NCBI GenBank assembly: GCA_029978815.1
Contig: JAPOIQ010000006.1
Location: 1-14,356, forward strand
Source of the DNA: a bacterium
Lineage (GTDB): Bacteria > Actinomycetota > Acidimicrobiia > Acidimicrobiales > Ilumatobacteraceae
Length of the DNA: 14,356 bases
Reading direction: 5' to 3'
Part shown: positions 1 to 6,494 of the stretch, one piece after another
Numbering within the stretch: position 1 is the first letter of the stretch
Layout: the number at the start of each line of letters is the position of its first letter
Notes under the pieces: model-generated
Database searches by the model: none
Told to the model about the DNA's origin: nothing
What the model saw: only the letters and a program-made list of their open reading frames with translations
Program-made: the position numbers and the translations under genes

Positions 1-736
1 CAGGTGAACTGGCGTAATCAGCTATCACGAGCGGCCCCGTAAAGGTCTTGATTGCAGGGTGTTCGCGCCCAAGAGCGCGAAGATTATTTGTTGGAGGTGG
101 AGGTGGAGTCAAGGTAGCAACGCGACCGAATTCGCCTTCTGGAAGTCCGATATGAAAATCGAGACCAAATGGTTCAGCAATTTCCGAACGAAAGAACTCG
201 CCAATCTTCATTCCTGTAATCCGTCGCACCACCTCGCCTACGAGATGCCCTTGGTTCATTGCGTGGTATCCCGACTGGCTGCCTGGCTCCCACCAGGGTG
301 CTTGGGCGGCAAGTTTTTCGGTACTGGCCTGCCAATCGAATACGTCCTCTACGGTGACTGGCTTTTCCCAACCCGAGACCCCTGAGGTATGGCCAAGGAA
401 ATGTCGAACACGAACATGTTCCTTCCCGTTCTGCGCGAACTCGGGCCAATAGTTCGCAACCGGAGCATCAACGTCAAGTAGTCCTCTATCGAGGAGCAAG
501 AGAGCACTTAAGGCCATCATCGTTTTGGTCGTCGACCACACGTTCACGATCGTGTCGTGTTGCCACGGAGTCGGATCGTTTGCGGCAACTGCGCCTCCCC
601 ACATATCGACCACAAGTTCTCCGCCGAGCATGACCGCGACGCTTGCACCAGTATCGGCACCAGCATCGAGGTTCGCAGAAAGTATCTCTCGCAACTGCTC
701 AAACCTCGGGTCACAAATTCCACCGATCTCTGCCAT
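1..736 (-). CDS. Serine hydrolase, class C beta-lactamase / esterase family (C-terminal part missing)
   Basis: The visible 245 residues form the N-terminal part of a beta-lactamase-fold serine hydrolase (PF00144-type); the C-terminal part lies beyond the left edge. The nucleophile motif SxxK appears as S68-T-T-K71 (VWSTTKT), followed by the family's HTSG turn at 116-119 and WEPGSQSGYHAMNQG at about 149-163. Tyr157 sits where beta-lactamases have Y-x-N, but here it reads Y-H-A, as in esterase-like members. Seen: these motifs. Known: such proteins act as esterases, peptidases or acyltransferases more often than as true beta-lactamases. Inferred: a cytoplasmic esterase-like enzyme, since no signal peptide is visible; the substrate cannot be told. 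The ATG at 734-736 is preceded by a strong Shine-Dalgarno run (TGAGGGGG, six bases upstream), which fixes the start. It is the last visible gene after the GNAT and DUF554 genes, separated from DUF554 by an inverted repeat. Family members usually have 380-400 residues. Confidence 0.88.
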   Translation of the reverse strand, partial: MAEIGGICDPRFEQLREILSANLDAGADTGASVAVMLGGELVVDMWGGAVAANDPTPWQHDTIVNVWSTTKTMMALSALLLLDRGLLDVDAPVANYWPEFAQNGKEHVRVRHFLGHTSGVSGWEKPVTVEDVFDWQASTEKLAAQAPWWEPGSQSGYHAMNQGHLVGEVVRRITGMKIGEFFRSEIAEPFGLDFHIGLPEGEFGRVATLTPPPPPTNNLRALGREHPAIKTFTGPLVIADYASSP

Positions 737-761
737 CTGATGCCCCCTCAGGTGATGATGT

Positions 762-789
762 GCGGAGAACATATCAGGATGTTCTCCGC
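762..789. promoter_or_regulatory. Perfect 11-bp inverted repeat (terminator-like hairpin or operator)
   Basis: Left arm GCGGAGAACAT (762-772), six-base spacer, right arm ATGTTCTCCGC (779-789), with no mismatch. On the minus strand it begins five bases after the DUF554 stop codon and ends 25 bases before the serine hydrolase start. No T-run follows on either side, so it is not a classical intrinsic terminator. It could be a hairpin terminator without a U tract, a stabilising 3' hairpin for the DUF554 message, or an operator for the hydrolase gene. The repeat is seen directly; the role is inferred. Confidence 0.6.
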
Positions 790-794
790 CAGCG

Positions 795-1541
795 TTATCG
801 AAGAATGTCGATCACAAATGTCATCACCGGGGCAATCGCAAGCGCCGGCAACATATCTGCAACCCGAATCTCTCTTAGTTGCAGAAGTCGAATTCCGATA
901 CCGAGAAGGAGAACTCCTCCGGCAGCTGTCATCGCAGAGATCAATGCATCGGGCATGAAACTTCCGAATGCAACTCCAAGCAGGGTGAGAGCGCCCTGGA
1001 CGACGGCGACCGTGACGGCCGAGAACATGACGCCAATTCCGAGTGACGCGGCGAAGGCCATCGATGCGAACAAGTCCAAGGATGATTTCAGCACAAGTTG
1101 ATCGATGCCTTCACCAAGCCCATCGCTGAGCGAGCCAAGAATCGTGAGCGGGCCAACGCAGAACAACAGCGAGGCACTGACGTATCCCTCTATGAATCGG
1201 GCACGGTCTTCGTCACCTGCATCTCCACCGCCAAATCGTTGTTGTAAGCGACTCCCTACATTGTTGAGGCGGTTTTCAATTCCGAGTGAAGACCCCAAGA
1301 TGCCTCCCAACACAACCGCACCGAGCACGACAATCAATGTCCATTCGGAACCAACCGCATCTGAGAAGGAATCGTCGCTGATTGCAGCAATATTCAACGC
1401 CCCGACCACAAGCGTGATGAGCCCTAATCCGTTTGTCACCGTCTCACGGGTTGTCGCCGAGAAGCGATTTCCAATAAGCAGACCAACTGTCGCTCCGACA
1501 ACAACCGCAACGATGTTGATCATCGTTCCGAGGCCAATCAT
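795..1541 (-). CDS. DUF554 family integral membrane protein (YqgA/YdfK-like)
   Basis: A 248-residue, strongly hydrophobic protein that fits the DUF554 family from end to end. It begins with the family's GLGTMIN segment and a Gly-rich first membrane span (about 5-24). Further hydrophobic spans lie at about 38-54, 68-87, 118-137, 152-175, 176-195 and 203-220, with a last one near the C-terminus. The motif LFCVGPLTILGSLSDG (126-141) and LKSSLDLFASMAFAASLGIG (151-170) correspond to the most conserved part of E. coli YqgA. A short soluble stretch at about 90-117 is Gly/Asp/Arg-rich. Function is unproven for the family; a transport role is often guessed. The ATG at 1541 has an AGGGA motif seven bases upstream; ATG at codon 7 is a weaker alternative. 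It lies nine bases downstream of the GNAT gene, so the two are probably cotranscribed. Confidence 0.9.
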   Translation of the reverse strand: MIGLGTMINIVAVVVGATVGLLIGNRFSATTRETVTNGLGLITLVVGALNIAAISDDSFSDAVGSEWTLIVVLGAVVLGGILGSSLGIENRLNNVGSRLQQRFGGGDAGDEDRARFIEGYVSASLLFCVGPLTILGSLSDGLGEGIDQLVLKSSLDLFASMAFAASLGIGVMFSAVTVAVVQGALTLLGVAFGSFMPDALISAMTAAGGVLLLGIGIRLLQLREIRVADMLPALAIAPVMTFVIDILR

Positions 1542-1550
1542 GGCGAGTCC

Positions 1551-2015
1551 CTACAGACCAAAGCGATAGAGATTGGTTTCATACGGCTCGAACCCCAGCC
1601 GTAAATAGAGCCGATTGGCCGCTTCGCGCGAAGGGCGACTGGTGAGACTCACGTTTTTCGCTCCGCGTTGACGTGCCTCGTCGATCGCAGCAACATTCAA
1701 TGCTTCCCCAACACCGAGGCCTCGGGCTGATTCGTCGACGACAACATCTTCAATCCACGCCTTGAGGCCTGTTGGAATACGGTAGAACGCAAGTGTCAAG
1801 CTGCCAACAACGGAGCGAACGCCATCGGTTTCAACTTCTGCAATGAACAAGACCGAATTCGGATTATCAATAATCGACAACAAGTCCGAAGCTGACGGAG
1901 CAGGCGAGGACGACGAGAGTTGCGGAATGAGACGAGCGAACGACTCAACAAGGTCATCATTGACCTCCGTCGCCGCTCGAACAGAAATTGTCACGGCGCT
2001 AACGGTATCTGACAT
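1551..2015 (-). CDS. GNAT family N-acetyltransferase
   Basis: A single-domain GNAT protein of 154 residues, a usual length for the family. The acetyl-CoA pyrophosphate-binding motif A is seen as VVVDESARGLGVGEAL (91-106), containing the R/Q-x-x-G-x-G/A signature as R98-G-L-G-V-G103. Motif B is seen as EAANRLYLRLGF (131-142), including the Tyr that often acts as general acid. Family knowledge says it transfers an acetyl group from acetyl-CoA to an amine; the acceptor cannot be read from the sequence. The first 40 residues, Ser-rich at 34-38, are less typical and may form the acceptor side. The gene is first in a minus-strand group with DUF554 (nine-base gap) and starts only 29 bases from the divergent PAC2 gene, so the two starts share a tiny control region. 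A GGTGG motif lies six bases before the ATG. Confidence 0.9.
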   Translation of the reverse strand: MSDTVSAVTISVRAATEVNDDLVESFARLIPQLSSSSPAPSASDLLSIIDNPNSVLFIAEVETDGVRSVVGSLTLAFYRIPTGLKAWIEDVVVDESARGLGVGEALNVAAIDEARQRGAKNVSLTSRPSREAANRLYLRLGFEPYETNLYRFGL

Positions 2016-2044
2016 CTCATGCCACCGGTAGCCTCTGTGGTGTC

Positions 2045-2929
2045 ATGGACTTCGACACCAGACATATTCGCTGGCACGCTGAACCAGAACTCACCAACCC
2101 CGTGATAGTCCTCGCCTTCACCGGTTGGAATGATGCAGGTGACGCTGCGTCGACCGCTGTCCGCACGCTGATCGAGACGAGCGGAGCAGAGGCACTTGCT
2201 GACATTGACCCTGAGGCGTTCACCGATTTCGCAACGGTGCGGCCTCACGTGCGGCTCGATGAAGAACAGCGGCGAAATATTGTCTGGCCAACGGTCGGCG
2301 TGTGGTCAGCATCTCTGCCCGGTTCTGATGTCATTTTTATTCTCGGCCCCGAGCCTGCACTGCGTTGGAAAACCTTTGCTGCGCAAATCGTCGGTATCGC
2401 AGAGAAATACTCAAGCCCTCTCATCATCAGTCTGGGAGCGTTGCTCGCTGATGTGCCTCACACCCGTCCTGTGCACGTATTTGGTAGCGCAGCCGACGAT
2501 GAACTCATGGCAAGGTTTGATCTCGAGCGCTCTCGCTATGAGGGCCCAACCGGAATTGTCGGAGTCGTCCAACACGCCCTCACGACTGCAGGCTTCTCAG
2601 GTGCATCCCTGTGGGCCGCGGTACCCGGCTACGCCTCACAAGTGGCATCTCCAAAAGCCGCAGTTGCCCTCATTGAACGGGCCAGCGGCATGATGGGAAC
2701 TCCTGCCCCAACAGGTGGACTTGCATCAGAAATTGATGACTACGACGCCCGGGTTGAAGCACTCATCTCTGACGATGATGACCTTGTGATCCACATTGAG
2801 CAACTTGAATCAATCGTTGACGATATGGATGACGATCAAGATTCGAGTGGTCCAATTGATCTCTCAGAATCTGACGACCTTCTCAACGAGGTTGAGCAGT
2901 TCCTTCGCGAACGCGATAACGAGAATTAA
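2045..2929 (+). CDS. PAC2 family protein (proteasome assembly chaperone-like)
   Basis: A 294-residue PAC2-family protein (PF09754). Seen: the N-terminal strand with IVLAFTGWNDAGDAAS (21-36), the central LIISLGALLADVPHTRPV (126-143), and YEGPTGIVGVV (165-175) followed by LWAAVPGYAS (189-198), all in the order typical of actinobacterial PAC2 proteins. The C-terminal 60 residues are strongly acidic, with runs of Asp at 243-246 and 259-264, and end in an amphipathic stretch (LLNEVEQFLRERD). Eukaryotic PAC2 helps assemble the 20S proteasome; in actinobacteria the family is widespread and its exact role is unsettled, so a proteasome-linked role is only inferred. No proteasome or Pup gene is in this window. 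Its stop directly abuts the stop of the convergent Nudix gene. The start has no clear Shine-Dalgarno sequence. Confidence 0.88.
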   Translation: MDFDTRHIRWHAEPELTNPVIVLAFTGWNDAGDAASTAVRTLIETSGAEALADIDPEAFTDFATVRPHVRLDEEQRRNIVWPTVGVWSASLPGSDVIFILGPEPALRWKTFAAQIVGIAEKYSSPLIISLGALLADVPHTRPVHVFGSAADDELMARFDLERSRYEGPTGIVGVVQHALTTAGFSGASLWAAVPGYASQVASPKAAVALIERASGMMGTPAPTGGLASEIDDYDARVEALISDDDDLVIHIEQLESIVDDMDDDQDSSGPIDLSESDDLLNEVEQFLRERDNEN

Positions 2930-3631
2930 CTACGAGTCAGTTCGCCACACCGGCGAGCGAGGCGCATCAAAGCCGGTTTCAATCGTCTCGCCTCTGATCG
3001 CAGCGAACGCCATCGAACCCCACCACTGAGCGCCAGCAGTCACCTCAGGCAACGCGTCCTCTGCAAACCAACCCACATCACTTGTTTCAAGCGGGTGACC
3101 TTGGAGTTCGCCACCCGTTGCTCGACAGAGGAAGAGCAGCATGTACATCCCGAATCGAGAAAATCCCATTCGTTGACCGTCGATCACCGACAGCAAACTC
3201 ACCGGCTCACAGATGATTCCTGTTTCTTCCTCGACTTCTTTTACCGCGACCTCAGAAGGCGAGTATCCGACATCGGCCCATCCGGTCGGATAGAGCCAAA
3301 CTCCAGATTCACGTCGCTGGACGAGAAGAATTTCACCTTCGTCATTACCGACGACTGCACCGACGGCAATTTTGGGTGTCACATACCCAGGGACACCCTC
3401 GCCGACATTTGCAAGCCACTCCTGAACGAAGTGATCTGTCTCTCTGTGAGTCTCAATTCCTTCAGACAGTGTCTGTGCGGCCGCCTTGATATCCGCAGCC
3501 ACGTGGAGCACTTCTTCGTACCGCTCACGTTCATACAAACTTGCAGTGAAGCCCATGCCGGTTCGGGCGATCGCCGCCAATGTATCGCTCCATCGAACGA
3601 GGTCTCGTGGGTCAGGAACCGGTGACGTCAT
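2930..3631 (-). CDS. Nudix hydrolase with N-terminal Nudix_N domain
   Basis: A 233-residue two-part Nudix protein. The N-terminal helical segment (about 11-50, RWSDTLAAIARTGMGF then YERERYEEVL) matches the Nudix_N domain found on ADP-ribose/nucleoside-diphosphate-X pyrophosphatases of the YjhB type. The catalytic domain starts at about 85. The Nudix box runs from G117 to about I139 (GWADVGYSPSEVAVKEVEEE plus TGI): the metal-binding EVEEE core at 132-136 is intact, Lys131 replaces the usual Arg, and Tyr123 sits at the first Glu position of the consensus. I recall Tyr there in other YjhB-like enzymes, so loss of activity need not follow. Likely reaction: hydrolysis of a nucleoside diphosphate linked to another moiety; the substrate is unknown. 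It lies 18 bases downstream of glnD, probably in the same transcript. Its stop directly abuts the PAC2 stop. Confidence 0.9.
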   Translation of the reverse strand: MTSPVPDPRDLVRWSDTLAAIARTGMGFTASLYERERYEEVLHVAADIKAAAQTLSEGIETHRETDHFVQEWLANVGEGVPGYVTPKIAVGAVVGNDEGEILLVQRRESGVWLYPTGWADVGYSPSEVAVKEVEEETGIICEPVSLLSVIDGQRMGFSRFGMYMLLFLCRATGGELQGHPLETSDVGWFAEDALPEVTAGAQWWGSMAFAAIRGETIETGFDAPRSPVWRTDS

Positions 3632-3649
3632 TCATCGACAACCTAGTCG

Positions 3650-5974
3650 TCAACTCACGACGTGAAGAACCGCTCGACGAACTTCATTGCGATGAAAGTC
3701 ATCGAGCAACGGAGTTCCGCGGCGAGTTCGCACATAGAAGGTGTCGACCACTTCCATCCCGATCGTTTGAACGGTTGCATGTCGAATATCGAGATCAAGT
3801 TCAGCCAACGCTTTCGTGATGCGATGCAGCACACCCAGCGACGATTCGCAGTGCACCTCAATAACCGTTGCATTCGATGAGGCTGTGTCATCAAAAACAA
3901 CAGTCGGCTTACTCAATACATTCGCCTGGGTTGCACGCCGGCGACGCTGGTTCTTCACCCGCTCCGCGAGCCTTGCTTCGATCGCTAACTCACCGCGTAA
4001 CGCTCGCTCGAGATCGACAACGACCGGATCCCAGTCGACCCCAGTCCTCGGACGAATCACGAGTACTTGGGATGCCGCCATCGCAACAACTCCAGGTTGT
4101 GGCTCATCAGAATGCGCGCGAGCACCGGCCACATCAAGGCCGTGTAGCGACAGAACACCCGCGACTTTGCTGAACGCTCCAGGAATATCGGGGGTCACCA
4201 CGGTGAGACGATCGTGTCCCTGTTCCTCACTCAGAAGAATCGATGTTTCGCCGGTCGCCATCCGTTCGAGAGTGGCGGCATCAGGAAAGAGTTGCCATGT
4301 TGCCTCGGAGACGTCTCCTCCGCCAAGGACGTGTCCAACCCTGCTCACCAGATCGTTCACAAGCCCCTCTTTCCACGAACCCCATGCTGATGGACCGGTG
4401 GCTTTCGAATCGCTTTCCGTCAGCGCATGCAGCAACTCAAGCCGCTGGGCATCCTTGACTTGTCCTGCGACAGCAGCGATCGTCGAGGGGTCACTGAGAT
4501 CTCGTCTCATCGCAACATCAGGCAACAAGAGGTGGTGTTCCACCATCGCAACAATGACGTCGGTATCGGCCGCTGACAGCCCAAACCGTGGCCCGATCGA
4601 CCTCGCCACGAGATCCATTCCGACCTCGGTGTGTTCCCCCGGCAAACCCTTACCGATGTCGTGCAATAACGCACCAAGCACAAGCAAGTCAGGGCGTTGA
4701 ACACGATCGGCGAGTTCGGCGGCATTCGCTGCGGCCTCCCACAGATGACGGTCAACGGTGAAGCGATGGTAGGCGTTTCGCTGGGGCTTCGCCCGAACCG
4801 GGGCCCATTCGGGGAAGATGCGCTCAATGAGCGAGTGCTGGTCGAGGCTTTCGAGCACGGGAATCGCTCGATGCCCTTCGAGCAGTAATGCGACGAGCTC
4901 GTCGACCGCGCCAGCAGGCCAACGGTCGGGCCAGTCCGGCATTTCTTGCGCACACCGCTGAAGGCTTTTTCGACCAATGCGATGTCCTGATCGCGCGGAT
5001 GCTTGGGCAACTCTCAAGATCAGTGTGGGATCGTTGGTGAGATCTGCATCATCATCAATTTCAACATCGCCCTCGACGATGTTGATGCCTGGAGCGAGGC
5101 GAACGGGTCGTCCGTCACCAACACGTCCATGTCGCGACCATGTTTCGTCCGACACCCAAGCGATCGTGCGAGCCGCAGCTGATATCTCCGACATCATCTC
5201 ATCGGCATCAGTAAAACCAGCAGCGACAGCGGTTACGTCTTGGTCTTCGAGGCGAAGCACCTCTCCTCGTCGACCAGTTGATCGATGTAGCCCAACTCGA
5301 GCGCGGAGAAGCGTTTCATAACATTCGTTGAGAGCTGTGAGGTCAGCATCAGGAATTGAAAGACCGGCGGCACGAGCCCACCAGAGCGACTGAACGTCTC
5401 GGAGTCCACCGTGACCACTTTTGATGTCTGGTTCAAGTGTGTACGCAACCTCTCCAGCAGACGTCCGTCGTTTCTCAGATGCCTCGCGAATTTCGGCCAG
5501 CCATTTCTTTCTGCGGCGACGCCAGGCAACCTGCGATTGCTCGAGAACGTGCTGAGCCATTCGTTCATCACCGGCGAGGAAACGGCCGGTGACAAGGCTC
5601 GAGGCCGTATCGATGTCGGACTTTGCTAACGCTTCTTGTTCGTCAACACTGCGTACTGCATGTCCTAACGCCACCCCCGCATCCCAAATCGGGTACCACA
5701 TTGCAGACGCCAGAGGCTCCACTCGTTCAGATTTGCTGCGGTGGATGACCAACACATCAAGATCGCTAAACGGGGCAAGCTCCCCGCGTCCGTAACCACC
5801 CACCGCGAGAAGAGCAATTTTAGGAGCCTTCGGATGCTGCTCTCGCGCCGCCTCAAACAGCTTAATCAGCCATCGATCTGTGACATCTGAGAGCGCCGTA
5901 CAGAACTCCTTGCCGGTCAAGGACGACGACGAGATCAGGCGATTTCGAGCAGTGGGTGAAATTCGCCTCGACAT
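3650..5974 (-). CDS. glnD: GlnD, [protein-PII] uridylyltransferase / uridylyl-removing enzyme (adenylyltransferase in some actinobacteria)
   Basis: A 774-residue bifunctional nitrogen sensor. Domains in order: nucleotidyltransferase, with GGYGRGELAPFSDLDVLV at 59-76 and metal-binding Asp71/Asp73; the GlnD linker region with LEPDIKSGHGGLRDVQ at 180-195; an HD phosphohydrolase domain (HRFTVDRHLWEA at 403-414, LLHDIGKG at 437-444, EHTEVG at 447-452, VEHHLLL at 479-485); and two C-terminal ACT domains (about 588-660 and 703-772) that bind glutamine. Known role: it modifies PII protein (GlnB/GlnK) when glutamine is low and demodifies it when glutamine is high; in corynebacteria and streptomycetes it transfers AMP instead of UMP. 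Which nucleotide is used here cannot be told. All catalytic motifs are present and the length is in the usual range (about 770-890). It sits between a small hypothetical gene (39-base gap) and the Nudix gene (18-base gap); no amtB or glnB/glnK is visible, unlike the usual actinobacterial amtB-glnK-glnD order. Confidence 0.96.
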   Translation of the reverse strand: MSRRISPTARNRLISSSSLTGKEFCTALSDVTDRWLIKLFEAAREQHPKAPKIALLAVGGYGRGELAPFSDLDVLVIHRSKSERVEPLASAMWYPIWDAGVALGHAVRSVDEQEALAKSDIDTASSLVTGRFLAGDERMAQHVLEQSQVAWRRRRKKWLAEIREASEKRRTSAGEVAYTLEPDIKSGHGGLRDVQSLWWARAAGLSIPDADLTALNECYETLLRARVGLHRSTGRRGEVLRLEDQDVTAVAAGFTDADEMMSEISAAARTIAWVSDETWSRHGRVGDGRPVRLAPGINIVEGDVEIDDDADLTNDPTLILRVAQASARSGHRIGRKSLQRCAQEMPDWPDRWPAGAVDELVALLLEGHRAIPVLESLDQHSLIERIFPEWAPVRAKPQRNAYHRFTVDRHLWEAAANAAELADRVQRPDLLVLGALLHDIGKGLPGEHTEVGMDLVARSIGPRFGLSAADTDVIVAMVEHHLLLPDVAMRRDLSDPSTIAAVAGQVKDAQRLELLHALTESDSKATGPSAWGSWKEGLVNDLVSRVGHVLGGGDVSEATWQLFPDAATLERMATGETSILLSEEQGHDRLTVVTPDIPGAFSKVAGVLSLHGLDVAGARAHSDEPQPGVVAMAASQVLVIRPRTGVDWDPVVVDLERALRGELAIEARLAERVKNQRRRRATQANVLSKPTVVFDDTASSNATVIEVHCESSLGVLHRITKALAELDLDIRHATVQTIGMEVVDTFYVRTRRGTPLLDDFHRNEVRRAVLHVVS

Positions 5975-6013
5975 ATTCGACAGGGTAGATGCAATTGCGA
6001 CCGACCGTCGCCG

Positions 6014-6472
6014 TCAGCGAAGGCCTTCCTCACGTCGCCGCATGAGAATGGTGGCCGCTTTCCACGCCCCCCATTCGAGGCCAGGTTGATGAAGACGGGG
6101 GTCGATGTCGCTCCACGTTGCAGGAGCCAGTCCAAAGAGATCATCCGGGTTCGCTTGCTGCGAAAATTCGTCACGTGCAACCGGTTGTGCTCCCGCCTGC
6201 AGAAGACACTCAGTTGGCACCTGAAGGGCGGCTCTCACCACCGCAAGGGGATTTGCCCGCTGCTCATCAGGGTCGGTGGCGAGGAGTTCGTCAAGTTGCG
6301 CAAGGAGGGTTGTTGATACAGATTCGACGACATCGGTAACGCTGTCTTTGACCACTGCTCCTTCTCTTCCTTGTTGGCACAACACCTCGTTCATTTTTCC
6401 TGCAAGCCAACTTGGGATGCAGTCATGCAGCATCTCGCGCAGCACTTGAACCGGCGACGACTGTTCACCCAT
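6014..6472 (-). CDS. Hypothetical protein upstream of glnD
   Basis: A soluble, acidic protein of 152 residues that I cannot assign to a named family. No signal peptide or membrane span is visible. The N-terminal half (about 1-66) is predicted helical. After an Asp-Pro-Asp-Glu turn (67-70) the C-terminal part carries residues that look conserved: NPLAVVRAALQVPTECLLQAG (74-94), then PVARDEF (97-103), PDDLFGLAPATWSDIDP (109-125) and PGLEWGAWKAATILM (130-144), rich in Trp, Pro and Asp. This pattern suggests a folded domain and not a spurious frame, and codon use fits the neighbours. It is first in the probable operon with glnD and the Nudix gene. The ATG at 6472 has an AGAAGAG motif a few bases upstream and is only 22 bases from the divergent substrate-binding protein start. 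Position suggests a link to nitrogen control or GlnD, but this is conjecture. Confidence 0.75.
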   Translation of the reverse strand: MGEQSSPVQVLREMLHDCIPSWLAGKMNEVLCQQGREGAVVKDSVTDVVESVSTTLLAQLDELLATDPDEQRANPLAVVRAALQVPTECLLQAGAQPVARDEFSQQANPDDLFGLAPATWSDIDPRLHQPGLEWGAWKAATILMRRREEGLR

Positions 6473-6494
6473 CGTTCTCTTCTATCGTGGCCTC

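Noticed and set aside
59..385. Plus-strand open frame of 108 codons
   Set aside because: It runs antisense to the serine hydrolase, whose SxxK and GYHA motifs fit the minus strand; its translation has no recognisable domain.
557..1101. Plus-strand open frames opposite the hydrolase and DUF554 genes
   Set aside because: They are shadows of the minus-strand genes, with low-complexity Ser/Pro/Arg-rich translations.
3816..4700. Long plus-strand frame of 294 codons inside glnD
   Set aside because: GlnD is complete on the minus strand with all motifs; the antisense product is Ser/Arg/Pro-rich and typical of a mirror frame in GC-rich DNA.
5997..6011. Hairpin GCGAC-N5-GTCGC between the hypothetical gene and glnD
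   Set aside because: Only five pairs and no T-run; too short to call a terminator, and the genes look cotranscribed.
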